A stretch of DNA of 63,072 nt from an uncultured Oscillospiraceae bacterium. GTDB taxonomy: Bacteria; Bacillota; Clostridia; Oscillospirales; Oscillospiraceae. Shown piece by piece: positions 52,546 to 61,560 of the stretch. The stretch covers positions 144,406 to 207,477 of the forward strand of contig CANQXG010000001.1 in NCBI GenBank assembly GCA_947627735.1, read 5' to 3'. Every line of letters starts with the position of its first letter. Position 1 is the first letter of the stretch. The position numbers were made by a program, and so were the translations under genes. A model generated the notes under the pieces. It was not told the DNA's origin. It searched no databases and saw only the letters and a list, made by a program, of their open reading frames with translations.

Positions 52546-53559
52546 ATGAAAAAGATCCTGGCTTTGGCATTGGCCCTGGTGATGATCCTGGCCCTGGCCG
52601 CCTGCGGCGGCAGCGGCAGCGGTTCCGGCGCGTCGGACGCCGACGGCGGCGCCACCCTGGCGCTGGTGGTGGCCGACTCCTTCGGGGACCGGTCGTTCTA
52701 CGACTCGTCCAAGGCCGGCTGCGACCGCCTTGTGGCGGACAAGGCCGTCACCCTGACCACCATCGAGTGCAACGGCGAGAACCACTCCACCCAGATCCGC
52801 AATGCCGCCGACGCGGCGGACATCGTGGTGTGCGTGGGATGGGAGTTTTATGACATCGAGACCATCGCTCCGGAGTACCCGGATGTGAAGTTCATCTGGA
52901 TCGACAACGCCACCTCCGCTCCTGTGGAGAACGTGCTGAACATCACCTACGCCCAGAATGAAGGCTCCTTCCTGGCCGGCTACATCGCCGCGGCCATGAG
53001 CAAGAGCGGCGTGGTGGGCGCCGTGGGCGGCGAGGATGCCGACACCATCAACGACTTCATCGTGGGCTATGAGCAGGGCGCCAAGTACTATGCCGACAGC
53101 ACGGGCACCGACATCGAGGTCATCCACAACTATGCCAATACCTACACCGATCCCGCCGTGGGCAAGGAGTGCGCCATCTCCCTGAACGACTCCGGCGCCG
53201 ACGTGATCTTCCAGATCGCCTCCGCCACCGGCGACGGCGTGTTCGAGGCCGCCGCGGAGAAGGGCTTCTACGCCATCGGCGTGGACTCCGACCAGAAGTA
53301 CATCAACGAGGACGTTATCATCTGCTCCATGAAGAAAGAGGTGGGCGACTCCATCTATGACGCCGTGACCACTCTGCTGGACGGCGACGCGTCCCGCTGG
53401 GGCACCACCTGGGTGGCGGATATGTCCACCGGCTATGTGGGCATCGGCTACGGCGAGGACGGCTCTGTCCAGCAGGTCCCCGACGAGCTGAAGGAATCGG
53501 TGGCCGATATCGCCGAGGCGATCATATCCGGCCAGATCGTGGTGGACACCACCCGCTGA
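52546..53559 (+). CDS. BMP-family substrate-binding lipoprotein of an ABC importer
   Basis: 337 residues from ATG 52546 (GGGAGGAACAG upstream). The signal peptide ends ILALAAC, followed by a Gly/Ser linker. The BMP domain shows VVADSFGDRSFYDSSKAGCD, NEGSFLAGYIAAAMSKSGVV and GADVIFQIASATGDGVFEAA. BMP proteins bind nucleosides or related purines outside the membrane. It is the first gene of a four-gene importer operon and is followed by a hairpin terminator that probably reduces transcription of the other genes. Confidence 0.95.
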   Translation: MKKILALALALVMILALAACGGSGSGSGASDADGGATLALVVADSFGDRSFYDSSKAGCDRLVADKAVTLTTIECNGENHSTQIRNAADAADIVVCVGWEFYDIETIAPEYPDVKFIWIDNATSAPVENVLNITYAQNEGSFLAGYIAAAMSKSGVVGAVGGEDADTINDFIVGYEQGAKYYADSTGTDIEVIHNYANTYTDPAVGKECAISLNDSGADVIFQIASATGDGVFEAAAEKGFYAIGVDSDQKYINEDVIICSMKKEVGDSIYDAVTTLLDGDASRWGTTWVADMSTGYVGIGYGEDGSVQQVPDELKESVADIAEAIISGQIVVDTTR

Positions 53560-53575
53560 CCGCCGGCTTTAACAT

Positions 53576-53607
53576 GGCGCGGAGTTTGCAAGGCTCCGCG
53601 CCTTTTT
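53576..53607 (+). terminator. Intra-operon terminator/attenuator
   Basis: GGCGCGGAG (53576-53584) / CTCCGCGCC (53594-53602) then TTTTT, between the binding protein and ATPase genes. It would give more binding protein than transporter. Confidence 0.85.
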
Positions 53608-53626
53608 GCAGAGAGAGGTGAAGAAC

Positions 53627-55153
53627 ATGGCCGATACCGCCGTGCGCTTTGAGCATGTGAGCATGGCCTTTCCCGGGGTGCTGGCCAATGACGACGTGAC
53701 GCTGGACATCCGCCGGGGCGAGGTGTTCGCCCTGGTGGGGGAAAACGGCGCGGGCAAGAGCACCCTGATGAACATCCTCTACGGCATCCACGCCCCCACC
53801 GACGGACAGGTGTTCATCGGCGGGACGGAGGTGACGGACTTCAACCCCCGCACCGCCATCGGTCTGGGCGTGGGCATGGTCCACCAGCACTTCATGCTGG
53901 TGCCCTCCTTCACTGCCGCGGAGAACATCGTCCTCAGCCGGGAACCCCGGAAGGGCCGGATATTCTTCGACAGCGCCGCCGCCCGGCGCAAGGCCAGCGC
54001 CCTGGCGGAGGAGTACGGCCTGGAGGTGGACCCGGACGTGCCGGTGGGCCAGCTGAGCGTGGGGCTGCAGCAGCGGGTGGAGATCCTCAAGACCCTCTAC
54101 CGGGGCGCGGAGATCCTCATCCTGGACGAGCCTACCGCCGTGCTCACCCCCCAGGAAACGGAGGAACTGTTCGCCGTCATCCGCCGGGTGGTCCGTGAAA
54201 AGCACATGACCGTTATCATCATCACCCACAAGCTGTATGAGGTGCTGGCCATCTCCGACCGGGTGGGCGTGATGCGCAAGGGCCAGCTGGTGGGCGTGCG
54301 GGATACCGCCGACGTGGACGAGCAGACCCTGGCCTCCATGATGGTGGGCCGGCCCATGCTCTACGACACATTGGAAAAGACCGGCGTCCCCGGTCGGGAG
54401 CTGCTGCGCATAGAGGACCTGTCCGTCCGGGACAGCCGGGGCCTGCCCGCGGTGCGGGGCGTGAGCCTGTCCGTCCGGGCCGGGGAGGTGCTGGGCATCG
54501 CCGCGGTGGAGGGCAACGGCCAGAGCGAGCTTATCGAGGCGATCACCGGCATGCGCCGGCCTGAGTCCGGCCGCGTGTGGCTCCAGGACCGGGACGTGAC
54601 CGGCCTGGACCCGGGGGCCATCCGCGCCGCGGGCCTGGCCCACGTGCCGGAGGACCGGCTGGCCACCGGCGTCAGCGCCCAGGCCAGCGTGGCGGACAAC
54701 CTGCTGGCGGGCCGGCAGCGGGAGGCGCGGTTCAACCGCTTCGGCTTCCACCGGCGGGTGTCCACCGTGGAGCGGTACGCAAGCGAACTGTATGAGCGCT
54801 TCGACATCCGGGGCGCGGGGGTGCGCACGGCTGCGGGGGACCTGTCCGGCGGCAACATGCAGAAGGTGGTCATCGCCCGGGAGTTCAGCTTCGACGCGCC
54901 GGTGCTCATCGTGGCCCAGCCCACCCGTGGCGTGGACGTGGGGGCCATCGAGTTCATCCACAGCCAGATCATCGCCAAGCGGAACCAGGGCTGCGCCATA
55001 CTGCTGTGCTCGGCGGACCTGGACGAGGTGTTCCGGCTGTCGGACAGGATCGTCACCCTCTACGAGGGGCAGATCACCGGCCAGTACACCGGCGTGTTCT
55101 CCAAGGATGAGATCGGTCTGGGCATGACCGGCGGAAACAGGGAGGCGGTGTGA
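53627..55153 (+). CDS. Nucleoside-type ABC importer ATPase (two ABC domains)
   Basis: 508 residues from ATG 53627 (GAGAGGTG upstream). The first ABC domain has Walker A GENGAGKST, signature LSVGLQQRVEILK and Walker B ILILDEPTAVLTP. The second has a degenerate Walker A (VEGNGQSELIEAI), signature LSGGNMQKVVIARE and VLIVAQPTRGVD. This one-functional, one-degenerate layout is the rule for YufO/RbsA-type ATPases. It is followed at 2 bases by the first permease gene. Confidence 0.95.
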   Translation: MADTAVRFEHVSMAFPGVLANDDVTLDIRRGEVFALVGENGAGKSTLMNILYGIHAPTDGQVFIGGTEVTDFNPRTAIGLGVGMVHQHFMLVPSFTAAENIVLSREPRKGRIFFDSAAARRKASALAEEYGLEVDPDVPVGQLSVGLQQRVEILKTLYRGAEILILDEPTAVLTPQETEELFAVIRRVVREKHMTVIIITHKLYEVLAISDRVGVMRKGQLVGVRDTADVDEQTLASMMVGRPMLYDTLEKTGVPGRELLRIEDLSVRDSRGLPAVRGVSLSVRAGEVLGIAAVEGNGQSELIEAITGMRRPESGRVWLQDRDVTGLDPGAIRAAGLAHVPEDRLATGVSAQASVADNLLAGRQREARFNRFGFHRRVSTVERYASELYERFDIRGAGVRTAAGDLSGGNMQKVVIAREFSFDAPVLIVAQPTRGVDVGAIEFIHSQIIAKRNQGCAILLCSADLDEVFRLSDRIVTLYEGQITGQYTGVFSKDEIGLGMTGGNREAV

Positions 55154-55154
55154 G

Positions 55155-56249
55155 ATGGAACGGCTGAAAAAACGGAATTGGGGCTATCTCGTGAGCCTGG
55201 CGCTGAGCGTGCTGCTGGCCTTCACCATCGGCGCGGTGATACTGCTGGCCGCCGGCTTCAGCCCCCTGCGGGCCTACGGCGCCATGATCGATGGCGCCTT
55301 CTCCGGCGCCCGGCACATCGGCGACTGGCTGGAGTACGCCATGGTGCTGTGCCTGACGGGCCTGGCCTGCGTGCTGGGTTCCCGGGTGGGCATCTTCAAC
55401 GTGGGCGGCGAGGGCCAGCTGCTGCTGGGGGCCATCGTGTCCTGCCAGGTGGGCGTGTGGCTGGGAGGCAGCCCCGTGTGGATCGCCCTGCCGGCGGCGG
55501 CCCTGGCCGCTATGGCCGTGGGCGGGCTGTACGCCCTGATCCCCGGGTGGCTGAAGGTGAAGGTGAAGGTCAACGAGGTCATCACCACCATCATGCTCAA
55601 CACCGTGGCGGCCAGCCTGTGCCAGTACCTGGCCAAGGGGCCGTGGAAAAACGCCAACAAGAACATGGTGGCCGCCACCGCCCAGCTGGACCCCCGGCTG
55701 TGGTTCCACAGCCTGATCCCCGGGTCCAACCTGTCCACCGCCATCATCGCCGCGGCGGCGATCACGGTGCTGACCTGGTACGTGATGCAAAAGACCTCCA
55801 CCGGCTATGAGATGAAGCTCACCGGCCAGAACCCCCGCTTCGCCTTCTTCTCCGGCATCAAGACCGACCGGCTGGTGATCGTGTGCATGGTGATCTCCGG
55901 GGCCATGTGCGGTCTGGTGGGCATGTTCCGGGTCTACGGCGTGGAGCACCTGTACCGCTCCAGCATCAGCAACCAGTACTATTTCGAGGGCCTGACCGTG
56001 GCCATGATCGCCGGCTACGAGCCGGTGACGGTGATATTCCTCAGCTTCTTCTTCGCCATACTGAAGATCGGCGCCCAGGGCATGGAGCTGACCGCCGGGG
56101 TACCCAACCAGATCTATCTGATCATCCAGACGGTCATCATCTTCTGCATGGCGGCGGAGAGCGGCGTGTTCTCGTCCCTGCGGGCCGGCTCCCAGCGAAA
56201 GAAAGCCCGGGCGGACATCCGCCGGAAGGAGGGTCGGGACCATGCTTGA
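55155..56249 (+). CDS. Nucleoside-type ABC importer permease 1 (YufP-like)
   Basis: 364 residues with about eight to ten membrane helices. LGSRVGIFNVGGEGQLLLGA is the family signature, and VKVKVNEVITTIMLNTVAAS is the coupling helix region. A basic cytoplasmic tail ends the protein. The stop overlaps the next permease start by 8 bases. It pairs with the second permease to form the channel. Confidence 0.95.
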   Translation: MERLKKRNWGYLVSLALSVLLAFTIGAVILLAAGFSPLRAYGAMIDGAFSGARHIGDWLEYAMVLCLTGLACVLGSRVGIFNVGGEGQLLLGAIVSCQVGVWLGGSPVWIALPAAALAAMAVGGLYALIPGWLKVKVKVNEVITTIMLNTVAASLCQYLAKGPWKNANKNMVAATAQLDPRLWFHSLIPGSNLSTAIIAAAAITVLTWYVMQKTSTGYEMKLTGQNPRFAFFSGIKTDRLVIVCMVISGAMCGLVGMFRVYGVEHLYRSSISNQYYFEGLTVAMIAGYEPVTVIFLSFFFAILKIGAQGMELTAGVPNQIYLIIQTVIIFCMAAESGVFSSLRAGSQRKKARADIRRKEGRDHA

Positions 56250-57180
56250 GACCATCCTTTCCAGCATCTTCTCCGCCGGCACCTTCAACCAGATGCTCCG
56301 CTCCGCCACCCCGGTGGCCCTGGCGGCCCTGGGCGGGGCCATGACCGAGCACGCGGGCATCATGAACATCGGCATGGACGGCATGATCCTGATGGGCGCG
56401 TTCTTCGGCGTGCTGGGCAGCTGGTACTTCGGCTCCGCCGCGGCGGGCGTGGCGCTGGTGCTGGTGATGGGCGTGATCGTGGGGCTGTTCTTCGCCCTGT
56501 TCACGGTGAAGTTCCGCTCCGACGAGTTCATCATCGGCACGGCCCTGAACACCTTCGCCCTAGGCCTGACCAGCTTCCTGAGCCGCTCCATCTTCGGCAC
56601 CGGCGGCACCAAGGGCAACCCCGCCCTGCCCACGGTCCACATCCCCGGTCTGGACGCCATACCCTTCCTGGGCCAGGTGCTCAATGACAACTCCCTTTTC
56701 ATCTACCTCACCTGGGCGCTGGTGCTCATCATGTGGCTGTTCGTCTACCGCACGCCTTACGGCCTGTGGCTGCGGGCCAGCGGCGAAAAGCCGGAGACCC
56801 TGCGCACCGCCGGCGTGGCCCCGGAGCGGATGAAGTGGCTGGCCAGCATCCTGTGCGGTCTTCTGTGCGGCCTGGCGGGGGCACACCTGTCCCTGGGCCA
56901 GCTCCAGGGCACCTTCGCCGAGGACATGGCCAACTCCCGGGGCTACATCGCCTTCGCCTGCGTCATCTTCAGCAAGGCCAACCCCGCCGTGGCCTACGCC
57001 GCGGCGCTGATGTTCGGCTTCTTCGACGCCATCGGCCTGCGGCTGCAGGAGTACGTCAGCTCCGACCTGACCGGCACCATCCCCTACCTTATCACCATTG
57101 TGATGATGGTGTACGTGGTGGTCCGCTCCCGGCGCCGCGACATGCGCGCCGGCCGCCGTCTGCCCCAGCGCCAGGGGTGA
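56242..57180 (+). CDS. Nucleoside-type ABC importer permease 2 (YufQ-like)
   Basis: 312 residues with about eight membrane helices. MTEHAGIMNIGMDGMILMGA is the signature and FRSDEFIIGTALNTFALGLT the coupling region. It overlaps permease 1 by 8 bases. A GNAT gene follows about 48 bases later without a terminator, so partial read-through is possible. Confidence 0.95.
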   Translation: MLETILSSIFSAGTFNQMLRSATPVALAALGGAMTEHAGIMNIGMDGMILMGAFFGVLGSWYFGSAAAGVALVLVMGVIVGLFFALFTVKFRSDEFIIGTALNTFALGLTSFLSRSIFGTGGTKGNPALPTVHIPGLDAIPFLGQVLNDNSLFIYLTWALVLIMWLFVYRTPYGLWLRASGEKPETLRTAGVAPERMKWLASILCGLLCGLAGAHLSLGQLQGTFAEDMANSRGYIAFACVIFSKANPAVAYAAALMFGFFDAIGLRLQEYVSSDLTGTIPYLITIVMMVYVVVRSRRRDMRAGRRLPQRQG

Positions 57181-57228
57181 CCGCAGCCCACTCCGCCAAG
57201 ACGGGAGATGTACAAGGAGGCAAATACA

Positions 57229-57690
57229 GTGGAGATACGGCAGATCACCGACGACGGGGAGAAGAAAACCATCACACGGCATATCCTTGAAGCGCTCCCG
57301 GACTGGTTCGGTATCCCGGAGGCGAGAGAGGATTACATCGCCCAGAGCGAGCATAAGCTGTTCTTTTGCGCCTTTGAGGGCGGCCGTCCGGTCGGGTTTC
57401 TGTATTTGAAGGAGACCGGCAGCGCCACCGTGGAGCTGTACGTCATGGGCGTCCTGCAGGCGTTTCACCGCAGAGGCATCGGTCGGGAATTGTTCAAACG
57501 CGCCCGGCAGGCCGCCGTGGAGCAGGGATATTCCTTTATGCAGGTCAAGACCGTCCAAATGGGAAAATACGCGGAATACGACAGCACGAACCGGTTCTAT
57601 CTCTCCCTGGGCTTTCAGGAATTTGAGGTGTTCCCCACGCTGTGGGACGCGTGCAACCCCTGCCAGGTATATGTTATGAGCCTGGGGTAA
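57229..57690 (+). CDS. GNAT family N-acetyltransferase
   Basis: 153 residues with GTG start at 57229; AAGGAGG lies 8 bases upstream, and an ATG at 57208 overlaps that site. The acetyl-CoA-binding loop is LYVMGVLQAFHRRGIGRELF (Q/RxxGxG/A variant HRRGIG). The C-terminal FYLSLGFQEFEVFPTLWDAC is typical. The acceptor substrate is unknown. Codon use is less GC-biased than that of the importer genes upstream. Confidence 0.9.
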   Translation: MEIRQITDDGEKKTITRHILEALPDWFGIPEAREDYIAQSEHKLFFCAFEGGRPVGFLYLKETGSATVELYVMGVLQAFHRRGIGRELFKRARQAAVEQGYSFMQVKTVQMGKYAEYDSTNRFYLSLGFQEFEVFPTLWDACNPCQVYVMSLG

Positions 57691-57715
57691 TTCAAATTTT
57701 GCCCTCTGGAGAAAA

Positions 57716-57748
57716 GTCAGGACCACCCGCTATGCGGGTGGTCCTGAC
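57716..57748. terminator. Perfect 15-bp hairpin
   Basis: GTCAGGACCACCCGC (57716-57730) / GCGGGTGGTCCTGAC (57734-57748), loop TAT. AAAA precedes and TT follows, so it may terminate in either direction. Confidence 0.7.
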
Positions 57749-57761
57749 TTGCAGAAAAATG

Positions 57762-57790
57762 TGGACAAGCACCGGCCACGGTTGTATAAT
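57762..57790 (+). promoter_or_regulatory. Sigma-A promoter for the 718-residue membrane protein gene
   Basis: -35 TGGACA (57762-57767), 17-bp spacer, perfect -10 TATAAT (57785-57790). Confidence 0.8.
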
Positions 57791-57834
57791 TTTAAGATAA
57801 ATAAAAATACTGACATATTAGGGGAGATACGGTC

Positions 57835-59991
57835 ATGGTCGGTCTGAAGAAGGCGCTGAAAGAGCTGGCTAAATTCATCATGGATCTGTGCCGGGCCATA
57901 GGTCGTCTGCTGAAAGCGCTCTGGCAAAAGGTTTTGAAACCTCTTGCTCAGACGATCCGGTCCCTTCCCTGGGGAAAGTGGGCTGCCGGGGTCAAGGACT
58001 TTATAAACCGGACGCCGCACGCAAAACCCCTCCTCTGCGCTGTGCTCGTCTGCATCGTGGCCGTGGCCGTCCTCTCGGGCCTTTTGGGCCGGGGCAGGGA
58101 TGACGCCCCGGCGGCGGATGGACCGGAGGGAGAAACGCTCACCGCGCAAGCGGAGGGATCTGATACGGAGAACGCGGCCGGAACAGAGGGCGATCCAACC
58201 CAGTCACAGCTCTATCAGGAGAGCTATGACGATATGATGGAGCATATGGACGAGGTCATCGCGGTCTACTGGCAGAACGGCGGCGATTCGCTCGTCACGG
58301 CTCTGGAGGGGACCTTTGAGGAGTTCTATGACGCGGTCAACCAGCTGGACCCCAATTTTTTTGACAGCGTTTCCGAGAGCATGGCGTACAAATACGCGGA
58401 AGGTCCGCTCGAAGCCCATCTGATCAAAACGGGCGTAGACACATATTTCAGCGACGATGAGATCGGGCAGGGACTGCGCAGCATCAGCGAGCGATTCTTT
58501 CTGGGACTCCTCGACCGGTCGTTCAGCAAGGACGACGCAGTGCGGAAGGACATGATGCGGTTTTGCGCGGGGAACATGGAATACGCGCTGGCCAGGACCG
58601 CCGGCTCGATCCGGGGCATTCTGGGTCAGATCAGCAAGGACAGCGGGTACTATACGGCCGTGACGGCCATCGATGACTGCTATGAGCAGATCGATGCGTA
58701 TTACACGAGCAATATAACCGCCGAGATGTCGATCGTCATGAACGGGGGCGAGGAGGCTGAAAGGATCGAGGAAAAGTGGGACATCCTGCAGGGAAGAATG
58801 AAGGCCCTGCAGGACAAGAGAGCGGAGTGGGACAGCAAGCTCGAGGAATGGACCAACGATTTCCTCTCCGACCTCCATCTGGACGGGGAGACGCTGGACC
58901 CGGGCATTTTGGACCAGTACATATACGCCGTGGTCGACAAAGACGGGGAGATCTGCGGGACATATATCGCGCCGGGGTCGGTCGACGACCTGATGATCAC
59001 GAGCAGCGGGATATGCTCCTGGCGGGACGATACGGGATTTCATGTCGTGAACAAGGACGGCAGCGAGCTGTACCGCAAGGATGGGTATATTTATTGCTAC
59101 GGCAACAGCAGCCTGCACTTCTTCTACGCCGACTTTGAAACGAAGGACGGGTATTATGATCCGTCGCCGTGCGGGAACCTGCTGCACGAAACGCACACGG
59201 ATGATTTCGACCTCGGCGTCTACGAAACGCTCGCCATCGAACGGCCGGACGGCACCGCGCAGGAGATCGTCACAGGCTACGGCATCACTGCCACGCCAGT
59301 CAACACCGTCAACCATTATTATGGCTACAAGGGCAGCAGAGTCTATCAGAACTGGACGTGGGGCACCAACACCCGGACCGATATCTGGCGGGTGGATTAC
59401 CGCCCACTGGACCAGGAGGATACCAGGACCATCGTCGTGGATATCGCCTCCGGAGAGATATACGAGCCGGACGCTTACCTGTCCGAACACCCTGCCAGCG
59501 ACTGGCGCCACGGGCATTACGACACCGAGATCACGGAGGACTATATGCTGGATACCGATACCTGGGAACTCTACGAAAAGGATGACCCGGAGAAAGTGGT
59601 CGCAGACTTCTCCGCCGGGCAGGGCCTGGAACGGCTGTTCTACGATGAGATCCACCAGCAGTACTGGGCGGTCACTCGGACCGGGTACTATTACGTGACG
59701 GACAAGGATTTTAACCGTATCCACGAGCCGGTGAAGCTGGAGAACGGCTGGTGGGATGTTTCACCCTACGGAATGATCTGCAACACGACGGTCGTCGACC
59801 AGCAGACCGGCGAGAGTTCGACGGTGCGGGGGCTGTTTGACGCGGAGGGGAATCTCCTCTGCACCATTCCCGGAAACGAGATCATGGGCTTTGCGGCGGA
59901 CATTTACAAAGACGACGCGTGGTTCCGTATCGACCGGAACGGATTCTTCCATATGGCCACCCGGGAGCAGCTGTACCTGAAGTTCTCCTGA
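57835..59991 (+). CDS. Large membrane-anchored protein of unknown function
   Basis: 718 residues from ATG 57835 (GGGGAGA upstream). The first ~60 residues are amphipathic and basic (KKALKELAKFIMDLCRAIGR). One membrane helix follows at about 67-87 (PLLCAVLVCIVAVAVLSGLL), then an acidic linker. An extracytoplasmic helical domain (about 120-350; EEFYDAVNQLDPNFFDSVSE) leads to a beta-rich C-terminal half. That half has repeated short blade-like units ending in aromatic residues (ITSSGICSWRDDTGFHVVNK, YWAVTRTGYYYVTDKDFNRI, GRFxM-like ends), suggesting a propeller. I know no family for it. Codon use is less GC-rich than that of neighbours. Confidence 0.82.
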   Translation: MVGLKKALKELAKFIMDLCRAIGRLLKALWQKVLKPLAQTIRSLPWGKWAAGVKDFINRTPHAKPLLCAVLVCIVAVAVLSGLLGRGRDDAPAADGPEGETLTAQAEGSDTENAAGTEGDPTQSQLYQESYDDMMEHMDEVIAVYWQNGGDSLVTALEGTFEEFYDAVNQLDPNFFDSVSESMAYKYAEGPLEAHLIKTGVDTYFSDDEIGQGLRSISERFFLGLLDRSFSKDDAVRKDMMRFCAGNMEYALARTAGSIRGILGQISKDSGYYTAVTAIDDCYEQIDAYYTSNITAEMSIVMNGGEEAERIEEKWDILQGRMKALQDKRAEWDSKLEEWTNDFLSDLHLDGETLDPGILDQYIYAVVDKDGEICGTYIAPGSVDDLMITSSGICSWRDDTGFHVVNKDGSELYRKDGYIYCYGNSSLHFFYADFETKDGYYDPSPCGNLLHETHTDDFDLGVYETLAIERPDGTAQEIVTGYGITATPVNTVNHYYGYKGSRVYQNWTWGTNTRTDIWRVDYRPLDQEDTRTIVVDIASGEIYEPDAYLSEHPASDWRHGHYDTEITEDYMLDTDTWELYEKDDPEKVVADFSAGQGLERLFYDEIHQQYWAVTRTGYYYVTDKDFNRIHEPVKLENGWWDVSPYGMICNTTVVDQQTGESSTVRGLFDAEGNLLCTIPGNEIMGFAADIYKDDAWFRIDRNGFFHMATREQLYLKFS

Positions 59992-60194
59992 AGATACCGG
60001 GCATAGGGCCTGGCCGGCGCGGAGGCCCTCGGTAGGATGGGCACAGCAGCTCGACCAATTCCTTGATATTACACTGTTACATTCTGCTATTACAGAATAT
60101 ATCAACTTGATGATCGCTCATGCGTAAACAAGAAAAATAGGCGTACTCAAAGTATGCCAGCATAGCTAGTGGTCGCCTTTGCTGCTTGCAAAGC

Positions 60195-60235
60195 ATCGGA
60201 CGGCATGGCCTGCGCCATGCCGTCCGATTTCTTTT
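60195..60235 (+). terminator. Plus-strand terminator ~200 bases after the 718-residue gene
   Basis: 15-bp perfect stem (60195-60209 / 60214-60228, core CGGACGGCATGGC, loop CTGC) followed by TTCTTTT. The 200 bases before it hold no gene; it ends that transcript or a small RNA. Confidence 0.85.
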
Positions 60236-60236
60236 A

Positions 60237-60872
60237 TCAACCTTCGCTTTTTTGGGTCAAAATATGCCAGATATCCGTTCCGACAAAGCCGCATCTCCGA
60301 TATAGGCGCTCCGGCCCGGTCGGATCATTCACCTTTCCTGAGACGGTCGCGAACTTCGCCGTACCCTGCATCTTGGAAAGCAGGGCATTCACCACCACCT
60401 GGCCGTAACCCCGCCCCCGATAGGGCGGAAGGACCTGTATCCACTCCAGGATCGATTCGCCGATCTGCCTGTCATAATCGGCGATGCCGCCCGCGAGCAC
60501 AGTATGCGTCCCCTTCTCTCTCAGCAGGACCCACAGCTCCGGGCAGTAGACAGGCGTATGGCGATAGCCCTCCATCTGTTCAGCGGTAACGCGCAGATCG
60601 GTATAGCTTTGATTAATGAGCCGGACAAATTCGGATACCGGCTCCCCGCCAGAAACGACCTCCGCCTCCGGTACGGTCATGCGCCTGATGTTTTTCAGAT
60701 CGTGATACAGCCGAAAGTACGGCTCATCGCTGTGATCGATGAGCAGATCGTCGGTCAACTCTCTATGATAGACGATCATCATCCCGGGCGGCACAGGGAT
60801 GCGTTTGTATTTCCAATAGGGGATGCTCGCCGTTCCGCAGGGATCGCGCAAATAGCTTTCTAACAGGACCAT
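60237..60872 (-). CDS. GNAT family N-acetyltransferase
   Basis: 211 residues, ATG 60872 with GGAGA upstream. The N-terminal ~75 residues are a separate lead-in (YWKYKRIPVPPGMMIVYHRE). The GNAT core has TVLAGGIADYDRQIGESILE, then the CoA loop LPPYRGRGYGQVVVNALL. The C-terminal RLYRRCGFVGTDIWHIL matches the last GNAT strand. The acceptor is unknown. Its start faces the nicotinamidase-like gene's end on the same strand, 36 bases away. Confidence 0.88.
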   Translation of the reverse strand: MVLLESYLRDPCGTASIPYWKYKRIPVPPGMMIVYHRELTDDLLIDHSDEPYFRLYHDLKNIRRMTVPEAEVVSGGEPVSEFVRLINQSYTDLRVTAEQMEGYRHTPVYCPELWVLLREKGTHTVLAGGIADYDRQIGESILEWIQVLPPYRGRGYGQVVVNALLSKMQGTAKFATVSGKVNDPTGPERLYRRCGFVGTDIWHILTQKSEG

Positions 60873-60908
60873 GATACCGTCTCCGCTTTGTGATCGGCAC
60901 CGCCGGTC

Positions 60909-61430
60909 TTACAGGACCTCCACCTGGCACATCTTCATGGTCTCCAGCGCCGCGGCGTGGCTGGCCGGGGTCACTCCGGCACACAGCCCGGCGATGACCT
61001 TCACCGGCGTCTCCGGCAAAAACGCCTTCACCAGCAGGGCGTTGGACACCACGCATATGTCCGTGCACAGCCCCGCCAGCGTCACCTCCAGCGCCTCCTT
61101 CCCGGCCATGGCCGCCAGCATCTTGGCCAGCTCCACGGAGCCAAAGGTGGGCTTGTCGATGATCTTCGCGTCCCCCAGGGCGGCGGCCACCTTCTCGTTG
61201 AGCTGCCAGCCCGCCGTGCCCTTCACGCAGTGGACCACCGGCAGGTTGCGCCCCTCCTGGGTCTGAAGATAATTCTCCGGGTGGGTGTCCCGGGTGGCGA
61301 ACACGTCCTCGGCGGGGTATTTTTTGATCTCCTCCGCCACGCCGTCCACGATGGCGACGGCCTCAGGCGTACCCAGCGCCCCGTCGATAAAATCCTTCTG
61401 CATGTCGATGACCAGCAGTATCTTTCGCAT
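60909..61430 (-). CDS. Nicotinamidase-like cysteine hydrolase
   Basis: 173 residues of the isochorismatase/nicotinamidase fold. The catalytic triad is D9 (LLVIDMQKDF), K93 (IDKPTFGS) and C126 (GLCTDICVVSNA). Likely metal ligands are D48 and H50 in TRDTHPENY. This pattern fits PncA, which deamidates nicotinamide for NAD salvage, but close relatives act on other amides. AGGGATGGCAT precedes the start. Confidence 0.9.
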   Translation of the reverse strand: MRKILLVIDMQKDFIDGALGTPEAVAIVDGVAEEIKKYPAEDVFATRDTHPENYLQTQEGRNLPVVHCVKGTAGWQLNEKVAAALGDAKIIDKPTFGSVELAKMLAAMAGKEALEVTLAGLCTDICVVSNALLVKAFLPETPVKVIAGLCAGVTPASHAAALETMKMCQVEVL

Positions 61431-61487
61431 ATGCCATCCCTCCCGCCGCCATTGTAATCCCCGCCGGGGCGGTTGTCAATGCGCCTA

Positions 61488-61516
61488 TTGCAATCCGGCG
61501 GGAAAGGCTATATAAT
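61488..61516 (+). promoter_or_regulatory. Sigma-A promoter for the ATP-grasp gene
   Basis: -35 TTGCAA (61488-61493), 17-bp spacer, perfect -10 TATAAT (61511-61516). Confidence 0.8.
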
Positions 61517-61560
61517 GTAGTGGCTTAAATGCGCAAATCAGTAAAGTGAAAGGTGACCAC

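Noticed and set aside
52350-52546. Purine riboswitch upstream of the BMP importer
   Set aside because: The promoter lies about 50 bases before the start, so the leader is too short.
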